Source: Desulfuromonadales bacterium
Lineage (GTDB): Bacteria > Desulfobacterota > Desulfuromonadia > Geobacterales > Pseudopelobacteraceae
Assembly (NCBI GenBank): GCA_015688915.1
Contig: JAATGX010000209.1
Location: 1 to 28,722 of the forward strand
Reading direction: 5' to 3'
DNA: 28,722 nt
The notes beneath the pieces are model-generated. The model saw only the letters and a list, made by a program, of their open reading frames with translations, had not been told where the DNA came from and did no database searches. Each line of letters opens with the position of its first letter. Positions within the stretch are counted from its first letter, which is position 1. Below, piece by piece: positions 21,346 to 28,349 of this stretch. The translations under genes and the position numbers were made by a program.

Positions 21346-21714
21346 ATGTACAAACTGACCATCCGCACGAGTTTTGCCGCTGCTCACAACCTGATCAACT
21401 ATCAGGGGGATTGCGAAAATCTGCACGGGCACAACTGGAAGGTGGAGGTGGCGGTCATCGCCCGCGAGTTGGATAAAGCCGGCCTCGGGATCGATTTCAA
21501 GGTGCTGAAACGGGAAGCCGGGGTTATCATCAATGAGCTCGATCACAAGTATCTTAACGAAAACCCGGCATTCCGGGAACTTTCCCCTTCATCCGAACAT
21601 ATCTCCCGTTACCTGTATCAGCGTCTGTCGGAGCGCCTCAACAATGACATCATCACGGTCCACTCGGTGACTGTCTGGGAGTCGGATAACGCTTCAGCCT
21701 GTTACTATGAGTGA
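21346..21714 (+). CDS. queD: 6-carboxytetrahydropterin synthase QueD
   Basis: A 122-residue protein of the 6-pyruvoyltetrahydropterin synthase family; at this length and beside queE it is QueD, the second step of the 7-deazaguanine (queuosine) pathway, making 6-carboxytetrahydropterin from dihydroneopterin triphosphate. Zinc ligands are readable: His14 (FAAAHNL), His27 and His29 (NLHGHNW). Cys23 (GDCENLHGH) is the catalytic cysteine, and Asp66-His67 (NELDHKYLNE) complete the site. The C-terminal TVWESDNASACYYE has the substrate-binding Glu. GGGAG precedes the ATG by eight bases. The 3' end overlaps queE by 8 bases. Confidence 0.94.
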   Translation: MYKLTIRTSFAAAHNLINYQGDCENLHGHNWKVEVAVIARELDKAGLGIDFKVLKREAGVIINELDHKYLNENPAFRELSPSSEHISRYLYQRLSERLNNDIITVHSVTVWESDNASACYYE

Positions 21715-22459
21715 CCAACTTTTCATCAGCGAACTATTCTCTTCGATCCAGGGGGAGGGGTTTTTAGCGGGCAGGCGGCAGGTATTCATCCGTTTGACAG
21801 AGTGCAATCTCGACTGCGGTTACTGTGATACGTCGTACGAAAAGGCCGCCACCTACCGCGTTGAGACGAAGCCCGGTTCCGGCGCCTTTCTTGAGCTTCC
21901 CCAGCCGCTTTCCCTGTCCACGGTGTCCAATCTCCTGGTGGAGTGGACCACGGCCCTGCCCGGCGCCCATCATTCGATCAGTCTGACCGGCGGGGAGCCG
22001 CTGCTCTGTGCCGACGTCCTGATCGACTGGCTTCCCGAACTGCGCAAACAGCTTCCGATCCACCTGGAAACGAACGGCACCCTGACTGCGCCCCTCGAAC
22101 AGGTTGTTGAGCAGATCGACTACATCAGCATGGACATGAAGCTTCCCTCTACCGCCGGCTGCTCCGGGCAGCAGCTCTGGGAGAGGCACGACCTTTTTCT
22201 ACGGGTAGCCCAAGCCAGCACTGTTTCGGTCAAGGTAGTGGTCGGCGATGCCACGCCTCATGCCGAGATCCGACAGGTATGCGACATCATTGCGTCCGTT
22301 GATCCGGCCATCCCCCTGTTCCTGCAACCGCTGTCGCTTTCCTGCGGTACGATCGGCATCAGTGGCTCACATCTTCTGGGCCTCCAGGAGGTAGCCGCAT
22401 CCCAATTATCGGATGTCAGGGTGATTCCGCAGATGCACAAGCTTCTCAGGGTCCTCTGA
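21707..22459 (+). CDS. queE: 7-carboxy-7-deazaguanine synthase QueE
   Basis: A 250-residue radical SAM enzyme that rearranges the QueD product to 7-carboxy-7-deazaguanine. The N-terminal FSSIQGEGFLAGRRQVFIRL is the QueE signature, and the iron-sulfur cluster cysteines are Cys33, Cys37 and Cys40 (CNLDCGYCDTSY). SLTGGEPLLC is the glycine-rich SAM contact, followed by HLETNGT and ISMDMKLPSTA. The C-terminus ends in VRVIPQMHKLLRVL as in the longer QueE form. Overlap with queD by 8 bases means coupled translation. queC and queF are not in the window, so the pathway is completed elsewhere. Confidence 0.94.
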   Translation: MSDQLFISELFSSIQGEGFLAGRRQVFIRLTECNLDCGYCDTSYEKAATYRVETKPGSGAFLELPQPLSLSTVSNLLVEWTTALPGAHHSISLTGGEPLLCADVLIDWLPELRKQLPIHLETNGTLTAPLEQVVEQIDYISMDMKLPSTAGCSGQQLWERHDLFLRVAQASTVSVKVVVGDATPHAEIRQVCDIIASVDPAIPLFLQPLSLSCGTIGISGSHLLGLQEVAASQLSDVRVIPQMHKLLRVL

Positions 22460-22569
22460 ACAGCGAACCCGTTTTCCCCGGCCAGGGTTTCATAAAACGT
22501 AAAGAAACTTTACACCGCAAATTACAAGGCTTGTTGATGGATATCTCAGATCACACCGGATTGCAGGCC

Positions 22570-22839
22570 TCATATGCGGCTAGTGTTCCGAGTGAGCCTT
22601 CGCACATACTCCACGAACGCCCTCACGAATTCCGGCGACATCTTCTCAATATCAGCGCTGATACGTCCCCGGTCGGCGAACGACAGGGCGAAGGGCTTGC
22701 GCTCCTCCCCCTCGATGGCCCACATGGTTATGACCCCTTCGGGATCCCTGATCACATGGTATGTGCCACGCTGCCGCATGCGCATGAGGGTCGTCATGGC
22801 GAGCTTGCCCTGTCGGTAGAAATCCTGATCCCTGTTCAT
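22570..22839 (-). CDS. Hypothetical protein, unknown function
   Basis: An 89-residue protein if started at the ATG at 22839, which has a G-rich sequence (GGGGGTGG) in front. The frame is open further: an upstream ATG at 22884 and, beyond, a hydrophobic stretch (ILAHQVWAFVTQAMDE) without a standard start codon. The sequence is charged and looks soluble (DQDFYRQGKLAMTTLMRMRQ, HVIRDPEGVITMWAIEGEER), with SPEFVRAFVEYVRRLTR at the C-terminus. No family recognised. A plus-strand frame covers the same bases but is histidine/proline-rich and implausible. Confidence 0.55.
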   Translation of the reverse strand: MNRDQDFYRQGKLAMTTLMRMRQRGTYHVIRDPEGVITMWAIEGEERKPFALSFADRGRISADIEKMSPEFVRAFVEYVRRLTRNTSRI

Positions 22840-22973
22840 TCCACCCCCACGTTCCTTATCCCTCTCGGTCGCCACCTCGTCCATGGCCTGGGTGACGAAG
22901 GCCCAGACTTGGTGAGCAAGAATCCCTACACTCGTGATAAATGATGTAATAAATAAGGGTTAGGTCCTTAGCT

Positions 22974-23516
22974 TCATGCTTCGCCTTGAACGACTCTGCC
23001 ATGCATCTCGATGGTAAGCGTCTCAATACGTTGACTTAGATCCTTCACAAGTTCGGTCAGTTGCGTATTCTGCTTTAGCAACTCCAAGAGCTGTTCAGCC
23101 TGTTGGGCTGCGACTGTTTGGCGTTGTTCGCTAGCAAAGGCAAGAGCTTCTCGATGTTGTGCGTCGGCATCGGCGTGCGCCTTATCGCGGTCAGCCTGTC
23201 GTGTTTGAGCGAGCAAGATAAGTGGAGCAGCGTATGCCGCTTGGAGGCTGAAAGCGAGATTGAGCAAAATAAATGGATAGACATCAAACTTTGTGAATCC
23301 AAAGACGTTCAGCCCGACCCAGATAGCAACGATTAAGGTCTGTGCCACAAGAAAAACGGGTGTCCCAAAAAAACGAGCGAATGCCTCGGCCTTCAGTGAG
23401 AACCAATCATCTCCAAAGACTGAGCCAAGATGAAGATGGGGAAGGTGGAAGCGGAAGTAATGATTTTGTGCGTCAATGGCAGGGGTAGGGTTCGATGTTT
23501 TTGGATCTGTTTCCAT
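22974..23516 (-). CDS. DUF1003 membrane protein
   Basis: A 180-residue protein of the DUF1003 family. Two membrane segments lie in the middle (TPVFLVAQTLIVAIWVGLNV and YPFILLNLAFSLQAAYAAPL), followed by the family-typical LILLAQTRQADRDKAHADAD and a long coiled coil to the C-terminus (TVAAQQAEQLLELLKQNTQL...). The conserved pattern is FGTPVFL / WVGLNVFGF / DVYPFILLN. Shine-Dalgarno AAAGGAG precedes the ATG. Function unknown in the family. The gene is less GC-rich than the surrounding host genes, and may have been acquired. Confidence 0.88.
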   Translation of the reverse strand: METDPKTSNPTPAIDAQNHYFRFHLPHLHLGSVFGDDWFSLKAEAFARFFGTPVFLVAQTLIVAIWVGLNVFGFTKFDVYPFILLNLAFSLQAAYAAPLILLAQTRQADRDKAHADADAQHREALAFASEQRQTVAAQQAEQLLELLKQNTQLTELVKDLSQRIETLTIEMHGRVVQGEA

Positions 23517-23603
23517 GGAGTCTCCTTTACATGCCAGAATGGGAAATTGCTATGATGCGTTGATTATCAAAAAATCGCACTTATCCGCCATGGCTTTCAT
23601 TGA

Positions 23604-23858
23604 TCATACTTGGGCCTCCACCCATCGAAGTTTCTCAGCTCTTTTCAGCCGCTTCATCTCGTATTCGGCAACCGCCGCCTGCCGATGGCTCGAAAATTCC
23701 ACCTTGCACAACAACCGCACCGGCGGGTTCATCCTGGTGTATTTCGCCGCCTTGCCTCTGACGTGCTTCTCGTAGCGAGCGTCCACATTCTTGGCGATCC
23801 CGGTGTAGATCCCGCCGCTCCTGCACTCGATCATGTAGAGCCACCACGCCTCAGCCAT
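23604..23858 (-). CDS. GIY-YIG domain protein (UPF0213/YhbQ-like)
   Basis: An 84-residue single-domain GIY-YIG protein. The domain is readable: WWLYMIECRSGGIYTGIAKN (LY and IYTGI correspond to the GIY and YIG elements), Arg28 in DARYEKH, then GKAAKYTRMNPPVRLLCKVE and the Glu in AVAEYEMKRLKRAEK. The size and ending (KLRWVEAQ) fit the UPF0213 group. Members cut or process nucleic acids; the physiological role of small UPF0213 proteins is not settled. It lies 87 bases upstream of DUF1003 on the same strand. Confidence 0.88.
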   Translation of the reverse strand: MAEAWWLYMIECRSGGIYTGIAKNVDARYEKHVRGKAAKYTRMNPPVRLLCKVEFSSHRQAAVAEYEMKRLKRAEKLRWVEAQV

Positions 23859-23861
23859 TGA

Positions 23862-24365
23862 CCACCATCTTCTCGCATTCCTCCCTCAATCTGGGGGTGA
23901 TGATCTCCATGTAGGAACAAGTTCATCGCTTCCCGAGCAAAATTTGATCGTTACAGGGCTACAGGGTACATAATGCCTCGTTTTTATGCAATGATCACAT
24001 GCGTTTTGTTGTGGAATTTTCTGCCACACGTCCCCGACTGGCTGGCGGGGACTCGACGTACTGGCCGTAGAGCCATATCGCCGCATTGCTTCAGGACCTT
24101 CCTTTGTCTCCGCTCTTCATCGCGTCACGCCGATCCGTCCAGCGTCGAATAATTTTCGGTTCCCCCGTTTCGATCTCCTCCCCAAATTACCGGCGGAACC
24201 GCACCGAATTGTGGCGTCTTTGCGCCCACAGTCTGAAAGGAATTGTCGGGTGCGAGGGTAATACAACACCTCGCCAGAGGAAATATTCGCGCCTCAGATC
24301 ACGACCGCTACCTGCGGCCGTCAACTGAGAAGCCGGCGCTTACGACGACAAGGGCATGACTTCAC
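23862..24365. other. 500-bp intergenic region, no gene supported
   Basis: Short open frames exist on both strands, but they are rich in Arg, Ser and Pro, have no start signals and do not look like proteins. Apart from a small CCCCGAC/GGGG-type hairpin around 24041-24060 I see no structure here. Confidence 0.55.
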
Positions 24366-24397
24366 AAAAGAAAAGCCCCGGTTCTTGGCCGGGGCTT
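24366..24397 (-). terminator. Second terminator downstream of tRNA-Ala
   Basis: AAGCCCCGG/CCGGGGCTT hairpin (24373-24381 with 24389-24397), followed on the minus strand by TTTTCTTTT. It lies behind the first tRNA-Ala terminator and would act as backup. Confidence 0.75.
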
Positions 24398-24440
24398 CAA
24401 TGGGAGCGAGTCCTTAGATAATTATGGATAATTTGTAACG

Positions 24441-24469
24441 AAAAAAGGGTTACGCTTGTCGCGTAACCC
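24441..24469 (-). terminator. tRNA-Ala terminator
   Basis: GGGTTACGC/GCGTAACCC hairpin (24447-24455 with 24461-24469) with a TTTTTT tail on the minus strand (24446-24441), ten bases behind the tRNA 3' end. Confidence 0.85.
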
Positions 24470-24478
24470 GTTAATTTT

Positions 24479-24554
<76 letters not shown>

Positions 24555-24573
24555 ACGTTCAAAAGGAATTTGG

Positions 24574-24602
24574 TTTTTACCAGATCATGTTTTCGATGTC
24601 AA
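24574..24602 (-). promoter_or_regulatory. tRNA-Ala promoter
   Basis: Minus strand: perfect -35 TTGACA (24602-24597), 17-bp spacer, -10 TAAAAA (24579-24574), about 20 bases before the tRNA 5' end. Confidence 0.65.
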
Positions 24603-24644
24603 CCGTTTTTTGTGATCATGTCATCATTCAGGATTGGTTTGCTC

Positions 24645-24674
24645 TTGACGCCTTCGCCAGTCATACAGTATAGT
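24645..24674 (+). promoter_or_regulatory. tRNA-Leu promoter
   Basis: -35 TTGACG (24645-24650), 18-bp spacer, -10 TATAGT (24669-24674), 16 bases before the tRNA 5' end. Confidence 0.7.
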
Positions 24675-24690
24675 GACCACCGCTTTACCC

Positions 24691-24777
24691 GCCGGAGTGG
24701 TGAAATTGGTAGACGCACTGGACTCAAAATCCAGCGGGGGCAACCCCGTGCCGGTTCGACCCCGGCCTCCGGCACCA
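24691..24777 (+). tRNA. tRNA-Leu (CAA)
   Basis: A complete 87-base class II tRNA. Acceptor GCCGGAG pairs with CTCCGGC, the D arm has TGGTGAAATTGGTAGACGCA, the anticodon stem-loop is CTGGA-CTCAAAA-TCCAG with anticodon CAA, the long variable arm is GCGGGGGCAACCCCGT, and the T arm is GCCGG-TTCGACC-CCGGC. CCA is encoded. Confidence 0.95.
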
Positions 24778-24787
24778 GAACAAAAAT

Positions 24788-24826
24788 AAAGGGTTTGTGA
24801 TTGATTTCACAAACCCTTTGCCTTTT
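24788..24826 (+). terminator. tRNA-Leu terminator
   Basis: AAAGGGTTTGTGA pairs with TCACAAACCCTTT around a short loop, followed by GCCTTTT. Ten bases behind the tRNA. Confidence 0.8.
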
Positions 24827-24860
24827 GATCACTACATGACCAATGGTGTTTGGCAACAAT

Positions 24861-24890
24861 TTGATTGCAGCCTGATAAAAGTGATATAGT
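24861..24890 (+). promoter_or_regulatory. Promoter of the YkgJ-like/methyltransferase/radical SAM operon
   Basis: -35 TTGATT (24861-24866), 18-bp spacer, -10 TATAGT (24885-24890). The expected transcript start near 24897 leaves a very short leader, favouring the ATG at 24913 over the one at 24901. Confidence 0.6.
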
Positions 24891-24912
24891 CCACCGAGCC
24901 ATGGGAATATCA

Positions 24913-25239
24913 ATGGAATTTCTCGATTGCCGAATCGGCTGTGCAGCCTGCTGCATCGCGCCGTCAATCTCGTCACCGATCCCCGGCATGGCAGACGGCA
25001 AACCGGCTGGAGAGCGGTGCGTCCAATTGACTGCGGATAACCGTTGCCGGCTCTTCGGCCTGACCGGGCGGCCGGCCGTGTGCCGGGGGCTGCGCCCGAG
25101 CCGGGAGATGTGCGGTCACAGCGCTGTCGAGGCCCTGGAAACACTCTCGCAATGGGAACGGGCCACGCGGCCGGAATCCCCGGCGGGATGCGGGAAAAAA
25201 CGGAAAACTGACCGTGTAACCGGAGGTTGTCATGGATGA
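24913..25239 (+). CDS. Cysteine-rich YkgJ-family protein
   Basis: A 108-residue protein of the YkgJ (zinc/iron-chelating, CxxCC) family. The N-terminal DCRIGCAACCIAPSISSPIP is the family signature, followed by GKPAGERCVQLTADNRCRLF, the RPAVCRGLRPSREMCG stretch and a polar end. Eight or more conserved cysteines suggest a bound metal or iron-sulfur cluster; the family has no proven reaction. The start at 24913 is chosen from the promoter position; 24901 is also possible. The 3' end overlaps the methyltransferase gene by 8 bases, so it is the first gene of a coupled operon. Confidence 0.85.
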   Translation: MEFLDCRIGCAACCIAPSISSPIPGMADGKPAGERCVQLTADNRCRLFGLTGRPAVCRGLRPSREMCGHSAVEALETLSQWERATRPESPAGCGKKRKTDRVTGGCHG

Positions 25240-26251
25240 AATGTTGTGGACTGCGGCCGACCTGTTGAAGTTCTCGGGTAACTACTGGAGTGTCTGCGCC
25301 CTGCATGCCGGGGTGAAGCTGGACCTGTTCACCCCCCTGGCCGAGGGGCAGCATACCGCAGCGCACCTGGCAGGGCTCCTGAAGGTCGATGCCCGCGGGC
25401 TGGCCATGCTGCTGAATGCCCTGGCCGCGATGAACCTGCTGGAAAAGCGGGGCGACGTCTATGGCGCCACGCCGTTTGCGGCAGAGTTCCTGGCCCGCAC
25501 GTCGCCGGCATACCTGGGGTATATCGTCATGCATCACCATCACCTGATGGAAAGCTGGGTCCATCTGGACGAGGCGGTCAGCAGCGGCGGCCCGATCCGG
25601 ATTCGCGACTCCCACGGCGACGACGAGACGGCACGGGAAAGCTTCGAGATGGGGATGTTCAACCTGGCCATGCAGATCGCGCCGCAGATCGTCGCCGGGA
25701 TCGATCTCTCCGGCCGCCGCCGGTTGCTGGACCTGGGAGGCGGTCCCGGCACCTATGCCATCCACTTCTGTCTTCATAACCCGGAACTTGCCGCAGTGGT
25801 CTATGATCTCCCCTCAACCAGGCGCTTCGCGGAACAGACCATTGCCCGCTTCGGCCTCTCGGCACGGATCAGCTTCGAGGCCGGAGATTTTGACAGCGAT
25901 GGCATCCGGGGGAGTTTCGACGTGGCCTGGCTCTCGCATATCCTGCACAGCTCGGGACCGGACGGATGCGCCGCTGTCCTGAAAAAGGCCGTGGCCGCCC
26001 TGGAGCCGGGAGGGACCATCATGGTGCAGGAATTCATCCTGGACGACAGCATGGACGGCCCTCTTTTCCCGGCGCTGTTCTCGTTGAACATGCTGCTGGG
26101 AACACCTGGCGGCCAGGCCTATTCCCAGGCGCAACTCTTCGAGATGCTGGCCGCGGCGGGTGTCGGTGACCTGCGGCGCCTTCCCCTGGAGCTTCCCAGC
26201 GGCGCCGGAGTCATTGCCGGGAGCGTGCCCGGCAGCGGTGTGCCGGCATAA
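25232..26251 (+). CDS. SAM-dependent O-methyltransferase (Methyltransf_2 type)
   Basis: A 339-residue protein with an N-terminal winged-helix dimerisation domain (FSGNYWSVCALHAGVKLDLF, residues about 14-100) and a C-terminal Rossmann methyltransferase domain. The SAM motif is RLLDLGGGPGTYAIHF (about 164-179), the second contact VVYDLPS, and DVAWLSHILHS carries the candidate catalytic His. PGGTIMVQEFILDD is the typical late strand. This build is that of small-molecule O-methyltransferases such as acetylserotonin- or hydroxyneurosporene-type enzymes. The substrate is unknown. It overlaps the YkgJ-like gene by 8 bases and the radical SAM gene by one base (TAATG), so all three are likely to act together. 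Confidence 0.85.
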   Translation: MDEMLWTAADLLKFSGNYWSVCALHAGVKLDLFTPLAEGQHTAAHLAGLLKVDARGLAMLLNALAAMNLLEKRGDVYGATPFAAEFLARTSPAYLGYIVMHHHHLMESWVHLDEAVSSGGPIRIRDSHGDDETARESFEMGMFNLAMQIAPQIVAGIDLSGRRRLLDLGGGPGTYAIHFCLHNPELAAVVYDLPSTRRFAEQTIARFGLSARISFEAGDFDSDGIRGSFDVAWLSHILHSSGPDGCAAVLKKAVAALEPGGTIMVQEFILDDSMDGPLFPALFSLNMLLGTPGGQAYSQAQLFEMLAAAGVGDLRRLPLELPSGAGVIAGSVPGSGVPA

Positions 26252-27132
26252 TGCCAACCTATGTCGAGCCGGTATTCCGCCCACCCAGCGAGGCGCGCAG
26301 CCTGATCTTCCAGATCACCATCGGCTGTTCCCAGAATCAGTGCGCCTTTTGCGGGATGTACAAAGAAAAACAGTTTCGCCTCAAGCCGCTGGAGGATGTC
26401 CTGAGCGAGATCGCTGCCATCCCGGAGCAGTACCGTTCCCGCGTCGAGCGGGTTTTTCTGGCCGATGGCGACGCCCTGGTCTACCCGTTCAACGGCCTGT
26501 CCGCCATTCTCGATGCGTTGGGCATGGCTTTTCCACGCCTTGCCCGCGTCGGTTCCTATGCCTCGCCCAAAAGCCTGACCACGAAAAGCCCGGAAGAGCT
26601 TGAGCAATTGCGGGAAAGGCGCTTGCGCATCCTCTATTTCGGCCTGGAATCGGGTGACGACGCTACCCTGCGGGCCGCGAACAAGGGTTTTGGTGCCGGG
26701 GAAATGGCGGAGCTGGCCCTTGCGGCCCGGACCGCGGGCATGAAACTTTCGGTTACCGCCATCCTCGGGCTGGCCGGCCGGGGACGGAGCCTTGAACATG
26801 CCCGCGCCACGGCGGAGTGGGTCAACCGGGTCAACCCGGAATTTTTCTCGCTTCTGACCCTGTTTCACCGACATAACGACGCCTTCGTCACATCCCTTGA
26901 CCACTGCACGCACCGTGAACTGATGCTGGAAGCGCGGGAACTGGTGGCCAGTCTCCATCCCGAGCGGACTATCCTGCGGTCGAACCATGTCTCCAACTTT
27001 CTCAACCTGGAGGGCAGCGATCCCAAGGACCGGCTGCGTCTCATCGCCGATGTGGACGAGGCCCTGGCCCATGCCGGGCGTCTGCCCGGTTTCCTGGACG
27101 AGGTCCCGGCCTATGCCGAGGAATGGTATTGA
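26251..27132 (+). CDS. Radical SAM protein (C-x4-C-x2-C type)
   Basis: A 293-residue radical SAM protein. The cluster motif is Cys26, Cys31, Cys34 (GCSQNQCAFCGMYKEKQF), with four rather than three residues between the first two cysteines, which is a known variant in a group of uncharacterised radical SAM proteins with FCxMYK. VFLADGDALVYP follows as the SAM-binding region, then LRILYFGLESGDDATLRAAN and VTAILGLAGRGRSLEH as in the Elp3/B12-like branch. No C-terminal extra cluster is seen. The start codon shares one base with the stop of the methyltransferase gene. Substrate unknown. Confidence 0.87.
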   Translation: MPTYVEPVFRPPSEARSLIFQITIGCSQNQCAFCGMYKEKQFRLKPLEDVLSEIAAIPEQYRSRVERVFLADGDALVYPFNGLSAILDALGMAFPRLARVGSYASPKSLTTKSPEELEQLRERRLRILYFGLESGDDATLRAANKGFGAGEMAELALAARTAGMKLSVTAILGLAGRGRSLEHARATAEWVNRVNPEFFSLLTLFHRHNDAFVTSLDHCTHRELMLEARELVASLHPERTILRSNHVSNFLNLEGSDPKDRLRLIADVDEALAHAGRLPGFLDEVPAYAEEWY

Positions 27133-27182
27133 ACGCTTGAATCCGTGACGCCTTCATGGCCCTTTCACCGGAAATGCGAACC

Positions 27183-27211
27183 TTGACAGGCCGGAAATTG
27201 CAACGGATAAT
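27183..27211 (+). promoter_or_regulatory. Near-consensus sigma-70 promoter before the creatininase gene
   Basis: -35 TTGACA (27183-27188, perfect), 17-bp spacer, -10 GATAAT (27206-27211, one mismatch). Transcription should begin near 27218, 24 bases before the ATG at 27242. This is the best promoter in the window. An eight-codon frame (MKKGHNRAC) starts at 27220. Confidence 0.8.
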
Positions 27212-27241
27212 GACTCCCATGAAAAAAGGGCATAACAGAGC

Positions 27242-27967
27242 ATGTTGATTGAAGAAATAACCATGACCGAGTTTGAGGCGGGGCTTGTGCGGACCCGGAC
27301 CGTACTGATCCCGTTCGGTTCGGTGGAAGAGCACGGGTCCCATCTGCCGCTTTCCACCGATACCCTTGAAGCCTATGAGGTCTGCAAGAAAGCCGCACAA
27401 CAAATCCCGCTGTTTGTCGCTCCTCCCGTCCATTACGGCAACTGCCGTTCAACGGCTTGTCACCCCGGCACCATTTCCATCTCCACAACGACCCTGAAAT
27501 CGCTGATGAGGGATATTGTCCGCTCGTTGCGGGCACAGGGGATGCGCAACTTCATCGCCCTGTCCGGGCATGCGGGCGGGGCCCACGGCATGGCGCTCCA
27601 GGAGGCGGGGGAGGAACTCATCGCCGAATTCAGCGATATCTCCGTGGCGGTCGTGACCGAGTTGGACCTGGCACGGCAGGAGGGGAGGGGGCTGATCGAA
27701 ACACCCGGCGATTCCCATGCGGGCGAGATCGAGACCTCGCGCATCCTCCACAGTCATCCCCATCTGGTGAAGGGGAGCGCCCCCGCTGAGACCCCCTGCT
27801 TTCCCGCGGGCCTCCTGGTTCGTGACAAACGCCGCTTCTGGCCGGGCGGGGTCTGGGGAGATCCGGGCAAGGCGTCGGCTGACAAGGGGGCGCGGCTGGA
27901 GGAGCTGGTGGTGCGCAAGCTGGTCGAGTTGGTACGCCTGGTGGAAGGTCACGACTATGACCGCTGA
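27242..27967 (+). CDS. Creatininase-family amidohydrolase
   Basis: A 241-residue metal-dependent amidohydrolase of the creatininase/MftE fold. The N-terminal signature LIPFGSVEEHGSHLPLSTDT holds the metal ligands (Glu30, His34, Asp40 positions), followed by VHYGNCRSTACHPGTISIS, FIALSGHAGGAHG (second metal His) and DSHAGEIETSRIL (ligand Glu). The family includes creatinine amidohydrolase, MftE peptidase and FAPy deformylase; the sequence alone does not separate them. It has its own strong promoter, 110 bases behind the radical SAM gene, and overlaps the next gene by 11 bases. Confidence 0.88.
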   Translation: MLIEEITMTEFEAGLVRTRTVLIPFGSVEEHGSHLPLSTDTLEAYEVCKKAAQQIPLFVAPPVHYGNCRSTACHPGTISISTTTLKSLMRDIVRSLRAQGMRNFIALSGHAGGAHGMALQEAGEELIAEFSDISVAVVTELDLARQEGRGLIETPGDSHAGEIETSRILHSHPHLVKGSAPAETPCFPAGLLVRDKRRFWPGGVWGDPGKASADKGARLEELVVRKLVELVRLVEGHDYDR

Positions 27968-28349
27968 GAACACTCTCCGGGAATATCACCTGGCCGGTGG
28001 CGTCACGGCACTGGTCCGGGATGCCAGTCGCCACTATTTCGGCGGTTATTACCATGTCCGCCTCCGGGTCACCGCCGAGGTGCCGCTTGGCGCCGACTGG
28101 TTCGACAGTGCATTGGAGTACGAGGATGCCCTCGCATGCCTTGGCCGGTCCGTCCGTTTCAGCCGGACGCTTGAAAAAATGGCCGTGCCGCAGGCGGATA
28201 TTGAAGCCGTGCAAAAAGCCTTGCTTGACTCGTTCGAGGCCAATCTGCTCACGTACCTTTCCCGCCCCGATTTCCCCCGCAGTTTCGTGCGGGGTGAATA
28301 CGCCAAAGCCCGTAAGCCGGCTGCCCGCGGCAGGTATGCCCAGGCATGA
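27957..28349 (+). CDS. Conserved-looking protein of unknown function
   Basis: A 130-residue protein. The start at 27957 has GGAAGG eight bases upstream; the longer frame upstream is a shadow of the creatininase gene. N-terminal part beta-like (REYHLAGGVTALVRDASRHY, FGGYYHVRLRVTAEVPLG), then helices (ALEYEDALACLGRSVRFSRT, VQKALLDSFEANLLTYLSRP) and a basic C-terminus. The FGGYYHVRL and FSRTLEKMAVP patterns suggest a conserved family of geobacterial proteins, which I cannot name. It overlaps both neighbours and is therefore co-translated with the RNA methyltransferase downstream. Confidence 0.7.
   Translation: MTAENTLREYHLAGGVTALVRDASRHYFGGYYHVRLRVTAEVPLGADWFDSALEYEDALACLGRSVRFSRTLEKMAVPQADIEAVQKALLDSFEANLLTYLSRPDFPRSFVRGEYAKARKPAARGRYAQA

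Noticed and set aside
22531..22944. 137-residue plus-strand frame after queE
   Set aside because: His/Pro-rich sequence with no family pattern; the minus-strand frame over the same bases looks more like a protein.
24599..25777. 392-residue minus-strand open frame
   Set aside because: Covers tRNA-Leu and lies antisense to the YkgJ-like and methyltransferase genes; Gln/His/Arg-rich shadow.
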